From: Pseudanabaena sp. ABRG5-3
GTDB lineage: Bacteria; Cyanobacteriota; Cyanobacteriia; Pseudanabaenales; Pseudanabaenaceae
DNA: 64,000 nucleotides
Assembly: GCF_003967015.1 (NCBI RefSeq)
Contig: NZ_AP017560.1
Location: forward strand, 3,718,048-3,782,047
Reading direction: 5' to 3'
The position numbers were made by a program, and so were the translations under genes. Position 1 is the first letter of the stretch. The number at the start of each line of letters is the position of its first letter. Positions 9,260-18,161 of the stretch are shown one piece after another. The notes under the pieces are model-generated. The model was not told the origin of the DNA. It was given only the letters and a program-made list of their open reading frames with translations, and made no database searches.

Positions 9260-9298
9260 GGTTAGGATTGGTGGCGCTTTGCACCACCAATCCTAACC
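9260..9298 (+). repeat. 15-bp perfect hairpin between porin and phoX
   Basis: GGTTAGGATTGGTGG (9260-9274) pairs exactly with 9284-9298 around CGCTTTGCA. No T run follows. It could weaken readthrough from porin to phoX or simply be a mobile palindrome; the loop GCGCTTTGCA also occurs in the hairpin at 47597-47631. Confidence 0.7.
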
Positions 9299-9334
9299 CT
9301 AAAATCCTGCCATCTTTAGCAATACCAAAACAAT

Positions 9335-11566
9335 ATGACGATCAAACGTAGAGACTTCCTAACTTTCTTAGGTGGTATGGGCGGAGCTATGCTATTTGAT
9401 GCATTTCCCCGCAATCCTAATATCCCTAGATTCTCCATGCCCTTTATGGGTTCTGAGTCAAGCAGTCAGGCTTTTGCGGCAAATTCCTCACAATTGAGCT
9501 TCAAGCCAATTAAGGGAGTGATGCCATTAGTAACAGATGCGATCGCACCATCACAGCAGAGTCAAGCTTACAAAAATGTGGAAGTGGTGGACGATCTCGT
9601 TTTACCTGAGGGCTTTGTCTATGATGTAATTGCGGCATGGGGCGATCGCGTTGGCGATTCTCGTTTTGGCTATAACAATGACTATCTCTCCCTCGTTGAA
9701 ACCAGCAATAACGAAGGTTACTTAACCGTCAATTTTGAATATATTAGTCGCACTCCTTGGGAACAAGCCTATGAGCAGGTAATTGGCAAGTCTTTGCCTT
9801 TTAAGGAAGTCGATGCAGCACTTAAGGCGGCTGATAAGCAAGAGATTGACGTATGGTCACTTGCAGATAGCGATCCTCTCAAATCTCAAATCACCTTAAT
9901 TGCGAAGGAAGCTTTAACTGATGTGGGTATTGGCGTGATTTCGGTACGTCGTAATCCTGACGGTAAATGGGTACGTACAAATTCCTCTGCGGATCGGCGT
10001 ATTACTGGACTATCTGGATTAGAAGATGGTCGCTATCTCAAATCAACTGGTCCCGCCGTCGCTGTCTTCCGCAAAGAGAAAGGCTTGGGTTATACCGATC
10101 AACTAGGCGATCGCATTGTTGGGACATTTCATAATTGTGCAGGGGGGACAAGCCCTTGGGGAACAGTATTTAGTGCTGAAGAAAATTATCAAGAGTTTGT
10201 GCCAGAGGCTGTGATGGCTGATGGAACCTCTCTATCTCCTAGCAAGAAGAAATTTTCTCAAGATAATATTGATCTATTTGGTGTTGCTAGCGTATTTGGC
10301 TTGTCAGGTAATAAGTATGGCTGGATGGTCGAAATCGATCCTGCTAATCCAAATGACTACGGCACTAAGCACACATGGTTAGGACGCTTCCGCCATGAAG
10401 CGGTGGGCATTCGCGCTGAAGCTGGTAAACCTTTAGTGTTTTATTCTGGTTGCGATCGCCGAGGTGGACATCTCTATAAATTTGTCAGTTCAGGGATTGT
10501 TAAAGATCCCAAAGATAAAGCTAACTCCAAGCTTTTGGAATCAGGAATGCTCTACGCCGCCAAGTTTAATGCTGATGGCACTGGTAGCTGGATTGCACTG
10601 AAAACTTCGACAGCGATTAATCCCCATCAACTAGATGTCCTCGCTGGGAAAATGCTGCCACTGCCTCAACGTCCTGAAGGAGGCATCTTTAAGGCAACCA
10701 AAGAAGAAGAGATTGCCGCATTTAAGTCTAAATTTAAGACTTTAGGCGATCTTTATACGGGTAGCGATCGCGAAAAGCAAGGCGCAATCCTAATCGATGC
10801 TCACTATGCGGCGAATGCTGTCGGTGCAACCTGTACCGCCCGTCCCGAAGATACCAAAATCGCCCCCGATGGTTCTCTATTTATTGCCTTTACCTCTGGT
10901 TCTGTAAGTTCCAGTGATGGCAGTCCCGATCTACGCATCTTTAAGGGAGCCGATGGTAAGGCATACGAATATGGCTGGATCATGCGTCTTAATGAAGATG
11001 CTAATAAACCTGAAGCCATGAAATTTAAATGGTCATTGGTTGCCACAGGTGGTGAACCTGCCGAGGGTGGTCTGGGCTTTACCAATCCTGATAACTTAGC
11101 GATCGATCGCGGTGGCAATATCTGGATGGTCACAGATATTTCTAGCGACAAATACAATCTCGCTATTCCTAGTCGTAAAGATAAATCTGATAAACCTGTC
11201 AGTCAATCAAATTTGCGCGGTCTCTATGGCAACAGTTCGATTTGGTTTATGCCAACATCTGGTACAGATATTGGCAAGGCTTATCTATTCGGCTTTGGAC
11301 CAATGGAATGCGAAACGACGGGACCCTTTTTCTCCCGCGATCAGCAGACGCTTTTCCTATCGGTGCAACACCCCGGGGAAGTGACGGGCCTTCGTAAGGA
11401 CATGGCTTTCGAGTCGCGCAAATTTGCGATGCGAACCACAACTGGTAAGGAGTTTATGCAAACTCGCAAAGTCCCCATTGGTTCCAACTGGCCCTCACGT
11501 AAGCCCAATGATTCACCAAAGCCTGCGGTAGTCGCTATTCGCAAGGTTGATAACACTGCGATCTAA
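9335..11566 (+). CDS. phoX: PhoX family alkaline phosphatase (DUF839), Tat-exported
   Basis: A 743-residue phosphatase of the PhoX family, enzymes that hydrolyse phosphomonoesters outside the cytoplasm with Ca and Fe cofactors. The N-terminus IKRRDFLTFLGGMGGAML is a twin-arginine signal, as expected for PhoX, which is folded before export. Family landmarks include PEGFVYDVIAAWGDRV, CAGGTSPWGTVFSAEENY, a beta-propeller body, and CTARPEDTKIAPDG near residue 500. It follows the porin by 86 bases in the same direction and has its own terminator. Together they suggest phosphate scavenging, probably induced by phosphate starvation. Confidence 0.92.
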   Translation: MTIKRRDFLTFLGGMGGAMLFDAFPRNPNIPRFSMPFMGSESSSQAFAANSSQLSFKPIKGVMPLVTDAIAPSQQSQAYKNVEVVDDLVLPEGFVYDVIAAWGDRVGDSRFGYNNDYLSLVETSNNEGYLTVNFEYISRTPWEQAYEQVIGKSLPFKEVDAALKAADKQEIDVWSLADSDPLKSQITLIAKEALTDVGIGVISVRRNPDGKWVRTNSSADRRITGLSGLEDGRYLKSTGPAVAVFRKEKGLGYTDQLGDRIVGTFHNCAGGTSPWGTVFSAEENYQEFVPEAVMADGTSLSPSKKKFSQDNIDLFGVASVFGLSGNKYGWMVEIDPANPNDYGTKHTWLGRFRHEAVGIRAEAGKPLVFYSGCDRRGGHLYKFVSSGIVKDPKDKANSKLLESGMLYAAKFNADGTGSWIALKTSTAINPHQLDVLAGKMLPLPQRPEGGIFKATKEEEIAAFKSKFKTLGDLYTGSDREKQGAILIDAHYAANAVGATCTARPEDTKIAPDGSLFIAFTSGSVSSSDGSPDLRIFKGADGKAYEYGWIMRLNEDANKPEAMKFKWSLVATGGEPAEGGLGFTNPDNLAIDRGGNIWMVTDISSDKYNLAIPSRKDKSDKPVSQSNLRGLYGNSSIWFMPTSGTDIGKAYLFGFGPMECETTGPFFSRDQQTLFLSVQHPGEVTGLRKDMAFESRKFAMRTTTGKEFMQTRKVPIGSNWPSRKPNDSPKPAVVAIRKVDNTAI

Positions 11567-11580
11567 TCAGTAGCTCATCT

Positions 11581-11642
11581 CAACAAATGCTGCCAAATGG
11601 GAGGATTCACTTTGCGATTCTTTCCGTTTGGCAGCATTGTTG
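11581..11642 (+). terminator. phoX terminator hairpin
   Basis: CAACAAATGCTGCCAAA (from 11581) pairs with TTTGGCAGCATTGTTG (to 11642), with further GGA/TCC pairing inside, starting 15 bases after the phoX stop. Confidence 0.65.
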
Positions 11643-11667
11643 CTATCTAGTGAGTTTCAGAATACTT

Positions 11668-11728
11668 TTAGCTTTAGTTTGGTAAAACTCAGTATTAAAA
11701 GCGATCGCATCAAATAATCTCTGCAAAA
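11668..11728. repeat. Direct repeat flanking the accessory cassette, left copy
   Basis: About 60 bases (starting TTAGCTTTAGTTT, containing GCGATCGCATC and ending AATAATCTCTGCAAAA) recur in the same orientation at 14012-14071 with roughly 80 percent or better identity. The two copies bracket the nuclease-like, PRTase-like and antitoxin-like genes. The rest of 11643-11955 holds two HIP1 sites and no gene that I can support. Confidence 0.75.
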
Positions 11729-11955
11729 GGCGATCGCCTTAAATCGTTTGCAAAATGCTAGAATTATCCGAAAGTTTCAGTAGTTGTCATAGATGATCGC
11801 GATCGCACTAATATTCAGTGGTTTTTAGCTAAATGGCAAGGCTCACAGGGAGATGAGCTATTAGATTTTTTAGCGAATTGTGTTTGTCTTTGCGTTTAGG
11901 ATGTCCAGTTTTGAGCTATTTTAGAAGATATTCTTAAATATTAGGATAATCCTTA

Positions 11956-12867
11956 ATGTATTCTGACAGACAGCTTGCAGCAAATCTCAATGAGGAAAAT
12001 ATTAATTATTTACGGAATAAACATCGGGGATGACAGGTTAATCAAAAGGGCAACTCATACGAAAATTTCTTTGCAATTTATCAAATAGCATTACTGGCAA
12101 AAGAAATCATTATTCAAGAGATAGAGGACATTGATATTTTTAGTCAGATTGTGGCTTTCGTAGACGATCTGATTATTGATCGCGGAGTAGGCTTAGATTT
12201 ACAGCACTTCCAAATTAAAGAATCACAATCACTTTCATGGGGAACAAATAATAGCGATGTCAAAATTGCTTTTGATTTTAGGATGCAATTTCAACTCAAC
12301 ATAAATGCTCTCAATCGCTCATCTATAATGTCAGTCGTTGTTTCATCTGAAGATGGGGCTAAAAAATTAATTGCGAAAATGCCTATGGATATTCAGGCTT
12401 ATAGCTCCGTAATTTTCTTCCCTTATCGAAAAACGATAAATGAATTATTGACAATTAATAATCAACTGAGAGAAGCTATTTCCTATTTAACAGCTTTCGA
12501 GAATCCGACGCAAGACAAAATCGAATGTGTTGCAACGGTTTTAATAGGAGCATGGGTATCCAGTGATACATCGCAAACTACTGTGCGTAATGTTCTGGAG
12601 AAAGCACAAAACTGTCAACCATCCTTTATCCGTTCTTTTAAAGCAGATGATTCATTTGCTCTTGAGCCAAAAGTTATCTCGATTCTACAAAGTATTAATG
12701 GATTTACCTATTCTATTTCTAGAGGCTTTTTTCATTGGGAATATTCAGTACTAGGAATGGATGGTACATATCCTTTCAGTCTTGAGAGTGAAGAGTTTCA
12801 AAAATTACAGAATCTTATTCTGCAAATAAGCCCTACGACATTTGAAGATTTAGAAAATTTGCTTTAG
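11956..12867 (+). pseudogene. PD-(D/E)xK-like nuclease gene with in-frame TGA
   Basis: The frame opens at ATG 11956 (AGGA nine bases before) with MYSDRQLAANLNEENINYLR, meets TGA at 12031-12033, and continues in the same frame as QVNQKGNSYENFFAIYQIAL through to TAG at 12865. Both sides read like one protein of about 300 residues. After the stop, AFVDDLIIDRG and HFQIKESQSLSW fit the D...QxK core of restriction-endonuclease-like folds, as in Cap4/DUF4297-type dsDNA nucleases; this is a pattern match, not a firm family call. The part from GTG 12151 (238 residues) could be translated alone but would lack the N-terminus. It precedes the PRTase-like gene in the same frame. Confidence 0.6.
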
Positions 12868-12933
12868 GTTGTACAAAATCTTGGGAGAGTCTATACTCAA
12901 GGTAATATTTACAAAAATCAAGCGATCGTAACC

Positions 12934-13641
12934 GTGTCTAGAAAGTACACACAATTTGCTGGAGATAAGGAAAAAGTGCTGCTCGATGCTCTTGCTGATA
13001 AGGATAGCAGTATTGATTCCTATCGGCAAAGTATGTATCAACTAGGAGAAAGTCTGGCAGGTGCTGTTTTATCGCAGATTGTTAGTAATTCAAGTTCGGC
13101 TCATTTAGCTTGTACGGCTGAAGATGCTGATTTTCTTGCAAAAGGAATTCTTAGCCGATTGGATGGCACTCTTGCCAAGGTTACTTTTTCTTGCTTTTGG
13201 AATAAAAGGTTTAAGCCGTTTGGTATTGCTGATTTACAAGTTGCTCCTATCTTAAAGCGTTATCTTGAACCATCAGATGCTCAAGTAGATAGCTTGATTA
13301 TCGCTAAGTCGATTATTTCAGGGGCTTGTGTTGTGCGGACTAACTTGATTGACACGATCGCAAGGATATCGCCAAAACAAATATTTATCGTTGCTCCTGT
13401 TATTTATCAAGGGGCAGAGGATCGTTTAAAAAAAGGATTTTCTGAGGATATTTATAACAAGTTTCGGTATGTGTACTTAGCTGAGGATGATGTAAAAACG
13501 CCTGAAGGAATTATTGTTCCGGGAATTGGGGGTGAGGTTTATGTTCGTCTTGTTTTTGATTCGCAAGATGATAAAAATCGTTCTACTCCTGAGCTAGTCA
13601 AGCAAAGACGATTAGCCATTTCTCAGCGTCAACTTGTGTAG
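12934..13641 (+). CDS. Phosphoribosyltransferase-like protein, probable partner of the nuclease-like gene
   Basis: A 235-residue protein. The segment VDSLIIAKSIISGACVVR near residue 112, then QIFIVAPVIYQG near residue 152, has the strand-loop-helix rhythm of type I phosphoribosyltransferases, but the usual acidic pair of the PRPP loop is replaced by A-K, so catalysis as a normal PRTase is doubtful. The start is GTG at 12934. The codons between the TAG of the upstream gene (12865-12867) and this GTG are also open in the same frame and read as plausible protein (VVQNLGRVYTQGNIYKNQAI), so the true start or an ancestral fusion is uncertain. The family is a tentative call. Confidence 0.5.
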   Translation: MSRKYTQFAGDKEKVLLDALADKDSSIDSYRQSMYQLGESLAGAVLSQIVSNSSSAHLACTAEDADFLAKGILSRLDGTLAKVTFSCFWNKRFKPFGIADLQVAPILKRYLEPSDAQVDSLIIAKSIISGACVVRTNLIDTIARISPKQIFIVAPVIYQGAEDRLKKGFSEDIYNKFRYVYLAEDDVKTPEGIIVPGIGGEVYVRLVFDSQDDKNRSTPELVKQRRLAISQRQLV

Positions 13642-13727
13642 TCAATTATTAAGTTTGGAGTTCTCGCGACCCAGAGACAAAAAAGCTTGAGCGCACGGAA
13701 TACTCACTCAAAAGGCGATCGCTAATT

Positions 13728-13985
13728 TCACAAGGCGATCGCGATTTTGTCTGTTTCAGTGATAAATTTAACTGGCAGCCCCTCTTGCTGTTCTCCTTCT
13801 TGCCATTCATAGGGTTCATAGTTATCTAAACTTGATAAGTCACTCTCTAGCCAGTCTGTATCCTCTTGAGTGCGTGAGTTTTCAGTTTGCCACACCAGAT
13901 AGTTTAAGAAGCTAAGAACTTCGCGCAGCTTATCATCAGGGATAATTTCTAAGCGTTGTACTATCTCACTTTTAATTGTGTTCAT
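13728..13985 (-). CDS. Antitoxin-like small protein (DUF2281-type)
   Basis: An 85-residue acidic protein. The start MNTIKSEIVQRLEIIPDDKL, then REVLSFLNYLVW, matches the N-terminal helix pair of DUF2281-like proteins that often sit before RelE/VapC-type toxins in cyanobacteria. The middle, DTDWLESDLSSL and NYEPYEWQEGE, is a recurrent motif in the same cyanobacterial group. No toxin gene follows it on the minus strand; the next gene downstream on that strand would lie below 13728 where only the PRTase-like gene (opposite strand) is found. It may be an orphan antitoxin or regulator. The last residues AIAL are encoded by a HIP1 site. Confidence 0.6.
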   Translation of the reverse strand: MNTIKSEIVQRLEIIPDDKLREVLSFLNYLVWQTENSRTQEDTDWLESDLSSLDNYEPYEWQEGEQQEGLPVKFITETDKIAIAL

Positions 13986-14011
13986 ACTAATTTTCTCGAT
14001 TCACACTCAAG

Positions 14012-14071
14012 TTAGTTTTAGTTTAGCAAAACCTAGCAGTAAAGGCGATCGCATCAATAATCTCTGCAAAT
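14012..14071. repeat. Direct repeat flanking the accessory cassette, right copy
   Basis: Same orientation and near-identical to 11668-11728 (shared blocks TTTAGTTT, CAAAAC/TAAAAC, GCGATCGCATC, AATAATCTCTGCAAA). It lies between the antitoxin-like gene and the end of the membrane NTPase gene. Confidence 0.75.
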
Positions 14072-14094
14072 GACAGCTACTTGACTCTTCATAT

Positions 14095-16899
14095 TTAGGA
14101 GTCTACTGAGTTCAGTTTATATTTCACTACCCAATTGCGAAAGAGTTCGACTGCAATCGCCCAATTAACCATCTCATTAGTTTTTTGACTGCGGATTACA
14201 TCGTGATCTTTGAGGGGTTTGAGGGCAGCTTGCAGAGTTTCTTTAGGTAGATTAGTTTGTGAGATTAGTTCTGATTCGGTGAGTCCTTGGGGATGAGGAG
14301 CTAGGGCTTTGAGAATATCTTGCTGATGGGTTGCACCTTCAGCGGCTTGATCCCAAACTCCTTTGAAATAGTGAATTCCTGTGGTGAAGAAGTTTTCGCC
14401 TGAGCAGATGGTGCGTACATCATCGATGGTGAAGGTGCGATCGCGGGGTTTGCCTTGCTCGAACACATAGTCGTTAAACATTCGCACGAGTTGGAAGCCG
14501 ATCAGTTGGGTGAGGTAGGGTTGTCCGTTAGTGAGGTCGTAGATATGGTCAAGGGTGGCGGGTTCGTATTCGAGGAGAAATTCGGGATCGGGGTTGGCGA
14601 GGACTTGGTGGGTTGCGTCACGGGTGAGGAAGGCGACGGAGATGGGAATGAAGCTGGCATAGAAGGGCTGGAAGTAGTCGGCGTTCATTTCTTGGAGTTT
14701 GTGCAGTCCTGCAAAGGCAAAGGCGATTTTGCTGCTCATATGCACCATGCCACGCAGGAAGCCAAGAAAGCCTTTGCTTAGTTTACCTGCATCGATCAGT
14801 TCTTCGATTTTCTCGAATTCGTCGAGGGCGATGATTAGCCCTTTGCCTGTGAAGGTTTTCGTGATTTGCTCTAAATAGCGGCGAAATGTGGTTTCTGGGA
14901 ATTGGAACAGGTCGTTATTGCTTGGTACAGGAATTTCGGTAATTTCTTCGAGTGCGTCGCAAATTGCCATGAGGATGTCAGTAATGCCATTGCTGGCGCT
15001 ACTAACGCTGAGGAGGTTAACGTAGGCAACGCGAACTTCGGTATTAACTTTGGTAGTGGCGTTGCGGAGAATGGAGGTTTTACCCATGCGGCGATGTCCA
15101 TAGAGGATCACGGATTGGGGGCTAGTGTTGATAAACCAGAGTTCTTCAAGTTGGCGGAGAATGTCTTCTCGTCCGATGAATCTATTGCCGAGAACTGGAT
15201 CTCCTATGATATACGGATTAATAATTGGTTCTTTAATTTCAATTTGTCCAATTAACCCAGAAACAGAAAATAGATATTCTTGTATGATTTCTACAACATT
15301 TAAAATGATTGGAGTTTCAAATCTAACATGGCTCTTAGAAAAAGATTTTAATTTTTTAATACTCTCTATGATATGACCAAGAGATCTGTTTAGAGCAAAC
15401 GATCTTGCAGAACGTGAAGTAGAATGTATAACTATACGCAATTCTTCTACAGTAGAAAAGATTTCTTTTACTACAAACCAAGCATCAGATCTTAATACAT
15501 TACCTTCAGGAATTATTGGAGGATCGATATCGAGAAGAGATAAAACACTTCGTGCTTGGATAAATTTGCTTATGGTATGAGCTAGTTGATACATTTCCTC
15601 ACCATGCTTAATATGACGTAAACCATCAAAAAGGTTTATTGCTTTGGAGAGAAAATCAATACATTGATCCCTTTGTTGCCTGCTTGCACACATAGATGCC
15701 TCTCGAAGACACATAAATGCAACTGATGCTACATGTGAAGGTGTATGAAGTTTATTATGAAAATTCAATCTGTTAATTAGGTAAGATTTGTACGGCAACC
15801 AAAAAATACCTCTTACAAAATTTGAAACTATCTCATTCTTTAGAGATCGGTATGTATACGTTGGTATATCTTCCTCCCAAATAAAATCGTAGAGTACAGA
15901 AGCTCTTTCTAATAAATTTTCGGATTTTGTTGTATCTAGTACATTATTAATAGCAAAATCAACTGTAAATAATTGTGAAGAATATTTCAAAATCTGGTTT
16001 GCATTTACAACGCCCTGATGCCAGTCATTTTCTAACCAATTACAAAGTTGGTGATAGAGTTTAGGTGATATAAGAGGGGTAATTCTGGGGATACGTTTGA
16101 ATGTAAACCACATATTATCAAGTCTTAAAAGTGCTAACAAGCTGATTAGCCATAACAAAAAACATGAAATCAAGCCAACTAATACAGAGAAGATACTTTT
16201 ATTATAAATACCCATCAATACTGGAACTAAAATTGTAAGTAGGCTAAGATATGAAGATAGTTGTTTAACAACTGTAGTCTTGCTCCTAAATATCCCCAAA
16301 GAAATACTAGCCATTATTCCAAATCCAAAGCCAAAAGTAACACCTTCCGTCAAACGATAAACTAACTGATTAACTAAGTTATGCCATTCAAAATGCCAAA
16401 CCAAATTCCAGATTAGTTTCCATATCCACCATGCAATAGAACGCCATACACAAGAAACTATAGAAAAAATTATAGGTATAGATATACTAGTAACAATTCC
16501 ACCAGAAAAATCAAACCAAACTCCAACTGTTAGGCTAAAAAAACTACCGCAAGAAATCCATATTAAAATGCTATTCCAATCAAATTCTGCACCTAGATAC
16601 TCTGAAATAAAACAAAATAATATGGGTACGGAGGTTCCAAGACATAAACCCATGAGTACAAGTTGTCTTTTGCGCGGATTATTCTGAATCAACTCCCATC
16701 GCTGTTCCCAAGTTAATCTGGTTGACGTAGGTAAAGGTTCACAAAAAGTTTCCACATACCAACGAATTGCTTGCGGAAAATAGAACACCCAATAAAGCAA
16801 CAACAGATAATCAAGTGGATTCCAGAGTGATAGTGGACGCTTGAGTTTTGGCGAGAGGTCGAGGAGTGGAACTTGTGGTGTCGATGTTTCTTTTGTCAT
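14095..16899 (-). CDS. Membrane-embedded AAA/STAND-type ATPase
   Basis: A 934-residue protein with several hydrophobic helices in roughly residues 20-270 (for example LLLLYWVFYFPQ, LVLMGLCLGTSVPILFCFI, VLVGLISCFLLWLISLLALL), a helical middle region, and a C-terminal P-loop NTPase. Walker A is LYGHRRMGKTSILRN near residue 600 and Walker B is GLIIALDEFEKIEEL near 690; a winged-helix-like tail follows (DILKALAPHPQGLTESELIS). Such ATPases are common in cyanobacterial conflict or signalling modules, sensing something and driving a partner. ATG 16899 was chosen over TTG 16911. It starts five bases after the stop of the HTH-NTPase gene, so the pair is co-translated. Confidence 0.75.
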   Translation of the reverse strand: MTKETSTPQVPLLDLSPKLKRPLSLWNPLDYLLLLYWVFYFPQAIRWYVETFCEPLPTSTRLTWEQRWELIQNNPRKRQLVLMGLCLGTSVPILFCFISEYLGAEFDWNSILIWISCGSFFSLTVGVWFDFSGGIVTSISIPIIFSIVSCVWRSIAWWIWKLIWNLVWHFEWHNLVNQLVYRLTEGVTFGFGFGIMASISLGIFRSKTTVVKQLSSYLSLLTILVPVLMGIYNKSIFSVLVGLISCFLLWLISLLALLRLDNMWFTFKRIPRITPLISPKLYHQLCNWLENDWHQGVVNANQILKYSSQLFTVDFAINNVLDTTKSENLLERASVLYDFIWEEDIPTYTYRSLKNEIVSNFVRGIFWLPYKSYLINRLNFHNKLHTPSHVASVAFMCLREASMCASRQQRDQCIDFLSKAINLFDGLRHIKHGEEMYQLAHTISKFIQARSVLSLLDIDPPIIPEGNVLRSDAWFVVKEIFSTVEELRIVIHSTSRSARSFALNRSLGHIIESIKKLKSFSKSHVRFETPIILNVVEIIQEYLFSVSGLIGQIEIKEPIINPYIIGDPVLGNRFIGREDILRQLEELWFINTSPQSVILYGHRRMGKTSILRNATTKVNTEVRVAYVNLLSVSSASNGITDILMAICDALEEITEIPVPSNNDLFQFPETTFRRYLEQITKTFTGKGLIIALDEFEKIEELIDAGKLSKGFLGFLRGMVHMSSKIAFAFAGLHKLQEMNADYFQPFYASFIPISVAFLTRDATHQVLANPDPEFLLEYEPATLDHIYDLTNGQPYLTQLIGFQLVRMFNDYVFEQGKPRDRTFTIDDVRTICSGENFFTTGIHYFKGVWDQAAEGATHQQDILKALAPHPQGLTESELISQTNLPKETLQAALKPLKDHDVIRSQKTNEMVNWAIAVELFRNWVVKYKLNSVDS

Positions 16900-16904
16900 A
16901 GGTT

Positions 16905-17942
16905 TTAGCAATATTGACGATATAGATCAAAACAAGCTTTCATCAGTTTTTGTGGATGTCCTTGGCTCTCAAACCACAATTTTTCCATTTCAGTATTACT
17001 AAAGCAAACCCCAGTATTCTCAAGTTTTGAAGTAATAAATCTTTGTACTGTTGGCTGCTCCCAAGCCTTGAGATCCACTCGCACGCAAATCCCCTGAAAA
17101 GGTGAAGTCATTCCACTCTCATGACTATCTGGAAACAAATCATCCAAAGGAGTTCGAGCCGCTACCACCAACCTTAATGGAGCATTTCCACCTTCCGCAA
17201 GACTGCGTAATTGCTCCCGTATCTGCCGCGTAAACCCATCCCAAGACATCTTTTCCGCCTCATCCAATAGCAACAGCAACCGTTTATCTCGCATCGCCCG
17301 AAAAAAGCCATATCCCTTACAAGTCTCTATACCTAACTTCTCGCAAAAAGCCTCATAAAACTCATCTTCCGTATGTACTTCCTGCAAATTAAAGTAAATC
17401 GGTTCTCGCTTCACCCTTAGCATAGTTTCCGCCAGTCGCTCGACCTGTAGCAATACCGACGACTTACCAATTTGGCGATCGCCCAACAACTCTACCCCAC
17501 TACCACTATTCAAATACTCAAAAATAGTGCGTACTTCTTTCTCTCGATTAAAAAACTGCTCAGGATTTTCAATTCTGCAATTAGTTGGCTGAAAAGGATT
17601 ATCAAACTCTCCTAAATTATCTTGGATTACCAATGTCTCTTTTGCAGCAGAGATTATCTCCTGTTCTAATTGAGATTTGGGAGAGTTCTTAATCTCTTGA
17701 AAATACTTCCTTGCAAATGCCTCTGATTTAACCTTTTCAGAATCCTCACCAAGCGCAATCATGACATCTTCAAGTTTGCTTTTATGTCCCTCTTGTTTGC
17801 CATTTCTCAATTTTGCCACAATAGATCTATCCACTCTTAGCTGATCAGAGAGTTGAGTGTCATTCAAAGAAAACCAACCTTTTTCCTTTAATCGCTCTTC
17901 AAAGAATTTTTGACCATCGCCATTGAGTCTCCAGTTAGCCAA
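16905..17942 (-). CDS. HTH-NTPase (STAND/AAA-like) regulator
   Basis: A 345-residue protein. The N-terminus has a helix-turn-helix (LNDTQLSDQLRVDRSIVAKL, about residues 25-45), and after a linker a P-loop domain: NREKEVRTIFEYLN, Walker A GDRQIGKSSVLLQ near residue 155, Walker B LLLLLDEAEKM near 222, and a sensor-like RLVVAARTPLDDLF. The start is TTG 17942 behind a good GGAGG. It is followed immediately by the membrane ATPase. The upstream region carries four copies of a palindromic motif, plausible sites for its own HTH. Function is inferred: a nucleotide-dependent switch controlling the pair and perhaps the divergent small membrane gene. Confidence 0.75.
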   Translation of the reverse strand: MANWRLNGDGQKFFEERLKEKGWFSLNDTQLSDQLRVDRSIVAKLRNGKQEGHKSKLEDVMIALGEDSEKVKSEAFARKYFQEIKNSPKSQLEQEIISAAKETLVIQDNLGEFDNPFQPTNCRIENPEQFFNREKEVRTIFEYLNSGSGVELLGDRQIGKSSVLLQVERLAETMLRVKREPIYFNLQEVHTEDEFYEAFCEKLGIETCKGYGFFRAMRDKRLLLLLDEAEKMSWDGFTRQIREQLRSLAEGGNAPLRLVVAARTPLDDLFPDSHESGMTSPFQGICVRVDLKAWEQPTVQRFITSKLENTGVCFSNTEMEKLWFESQGHPQKLMKACFDLYRQYC

Positions 17943-17956
17943 AACTTACCTCCACC

Positions 17957-18089
17957 TGCTGAAAATCCACAAACCACTGCTGAAAATCCGCAATTCTTAC
18001 CCAAAGCCCCAAAAGCCTTTGTAAATAAGAGTTTTCAGGATTTGAAAAATCTTTTTAAAGTTGCTGATTATCCGCATTGATTATCCTCA
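17957..18089. promoter_or_regulatory. Four operator-like palindromic sites in the divergent promoter
   Basis: TGCTGAAAATCCACA (17957-17971), TGCTGAAAATCCGCA (17978-17992), TGCTGATTATCCGCA (18062-18076) and CATTGATTATCCTCA (18075-18089) share the half-palindromic form TGCnGAnnnTCnGCA. The first two are 21 bases apart, two helical turns. They lie between the HTH-NTPase gene and the small membrane protein gene, so an autoregulatory operator is the simplest reading. Confidence 0.6.
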
Positions 18090-18161
18090 GACACCCTTCT
18101 GACAGGGCTTTTAATAGGTTTAGTCCAGAAAAATTAAACTTTAAAACAGGAGCTAAAGGAC

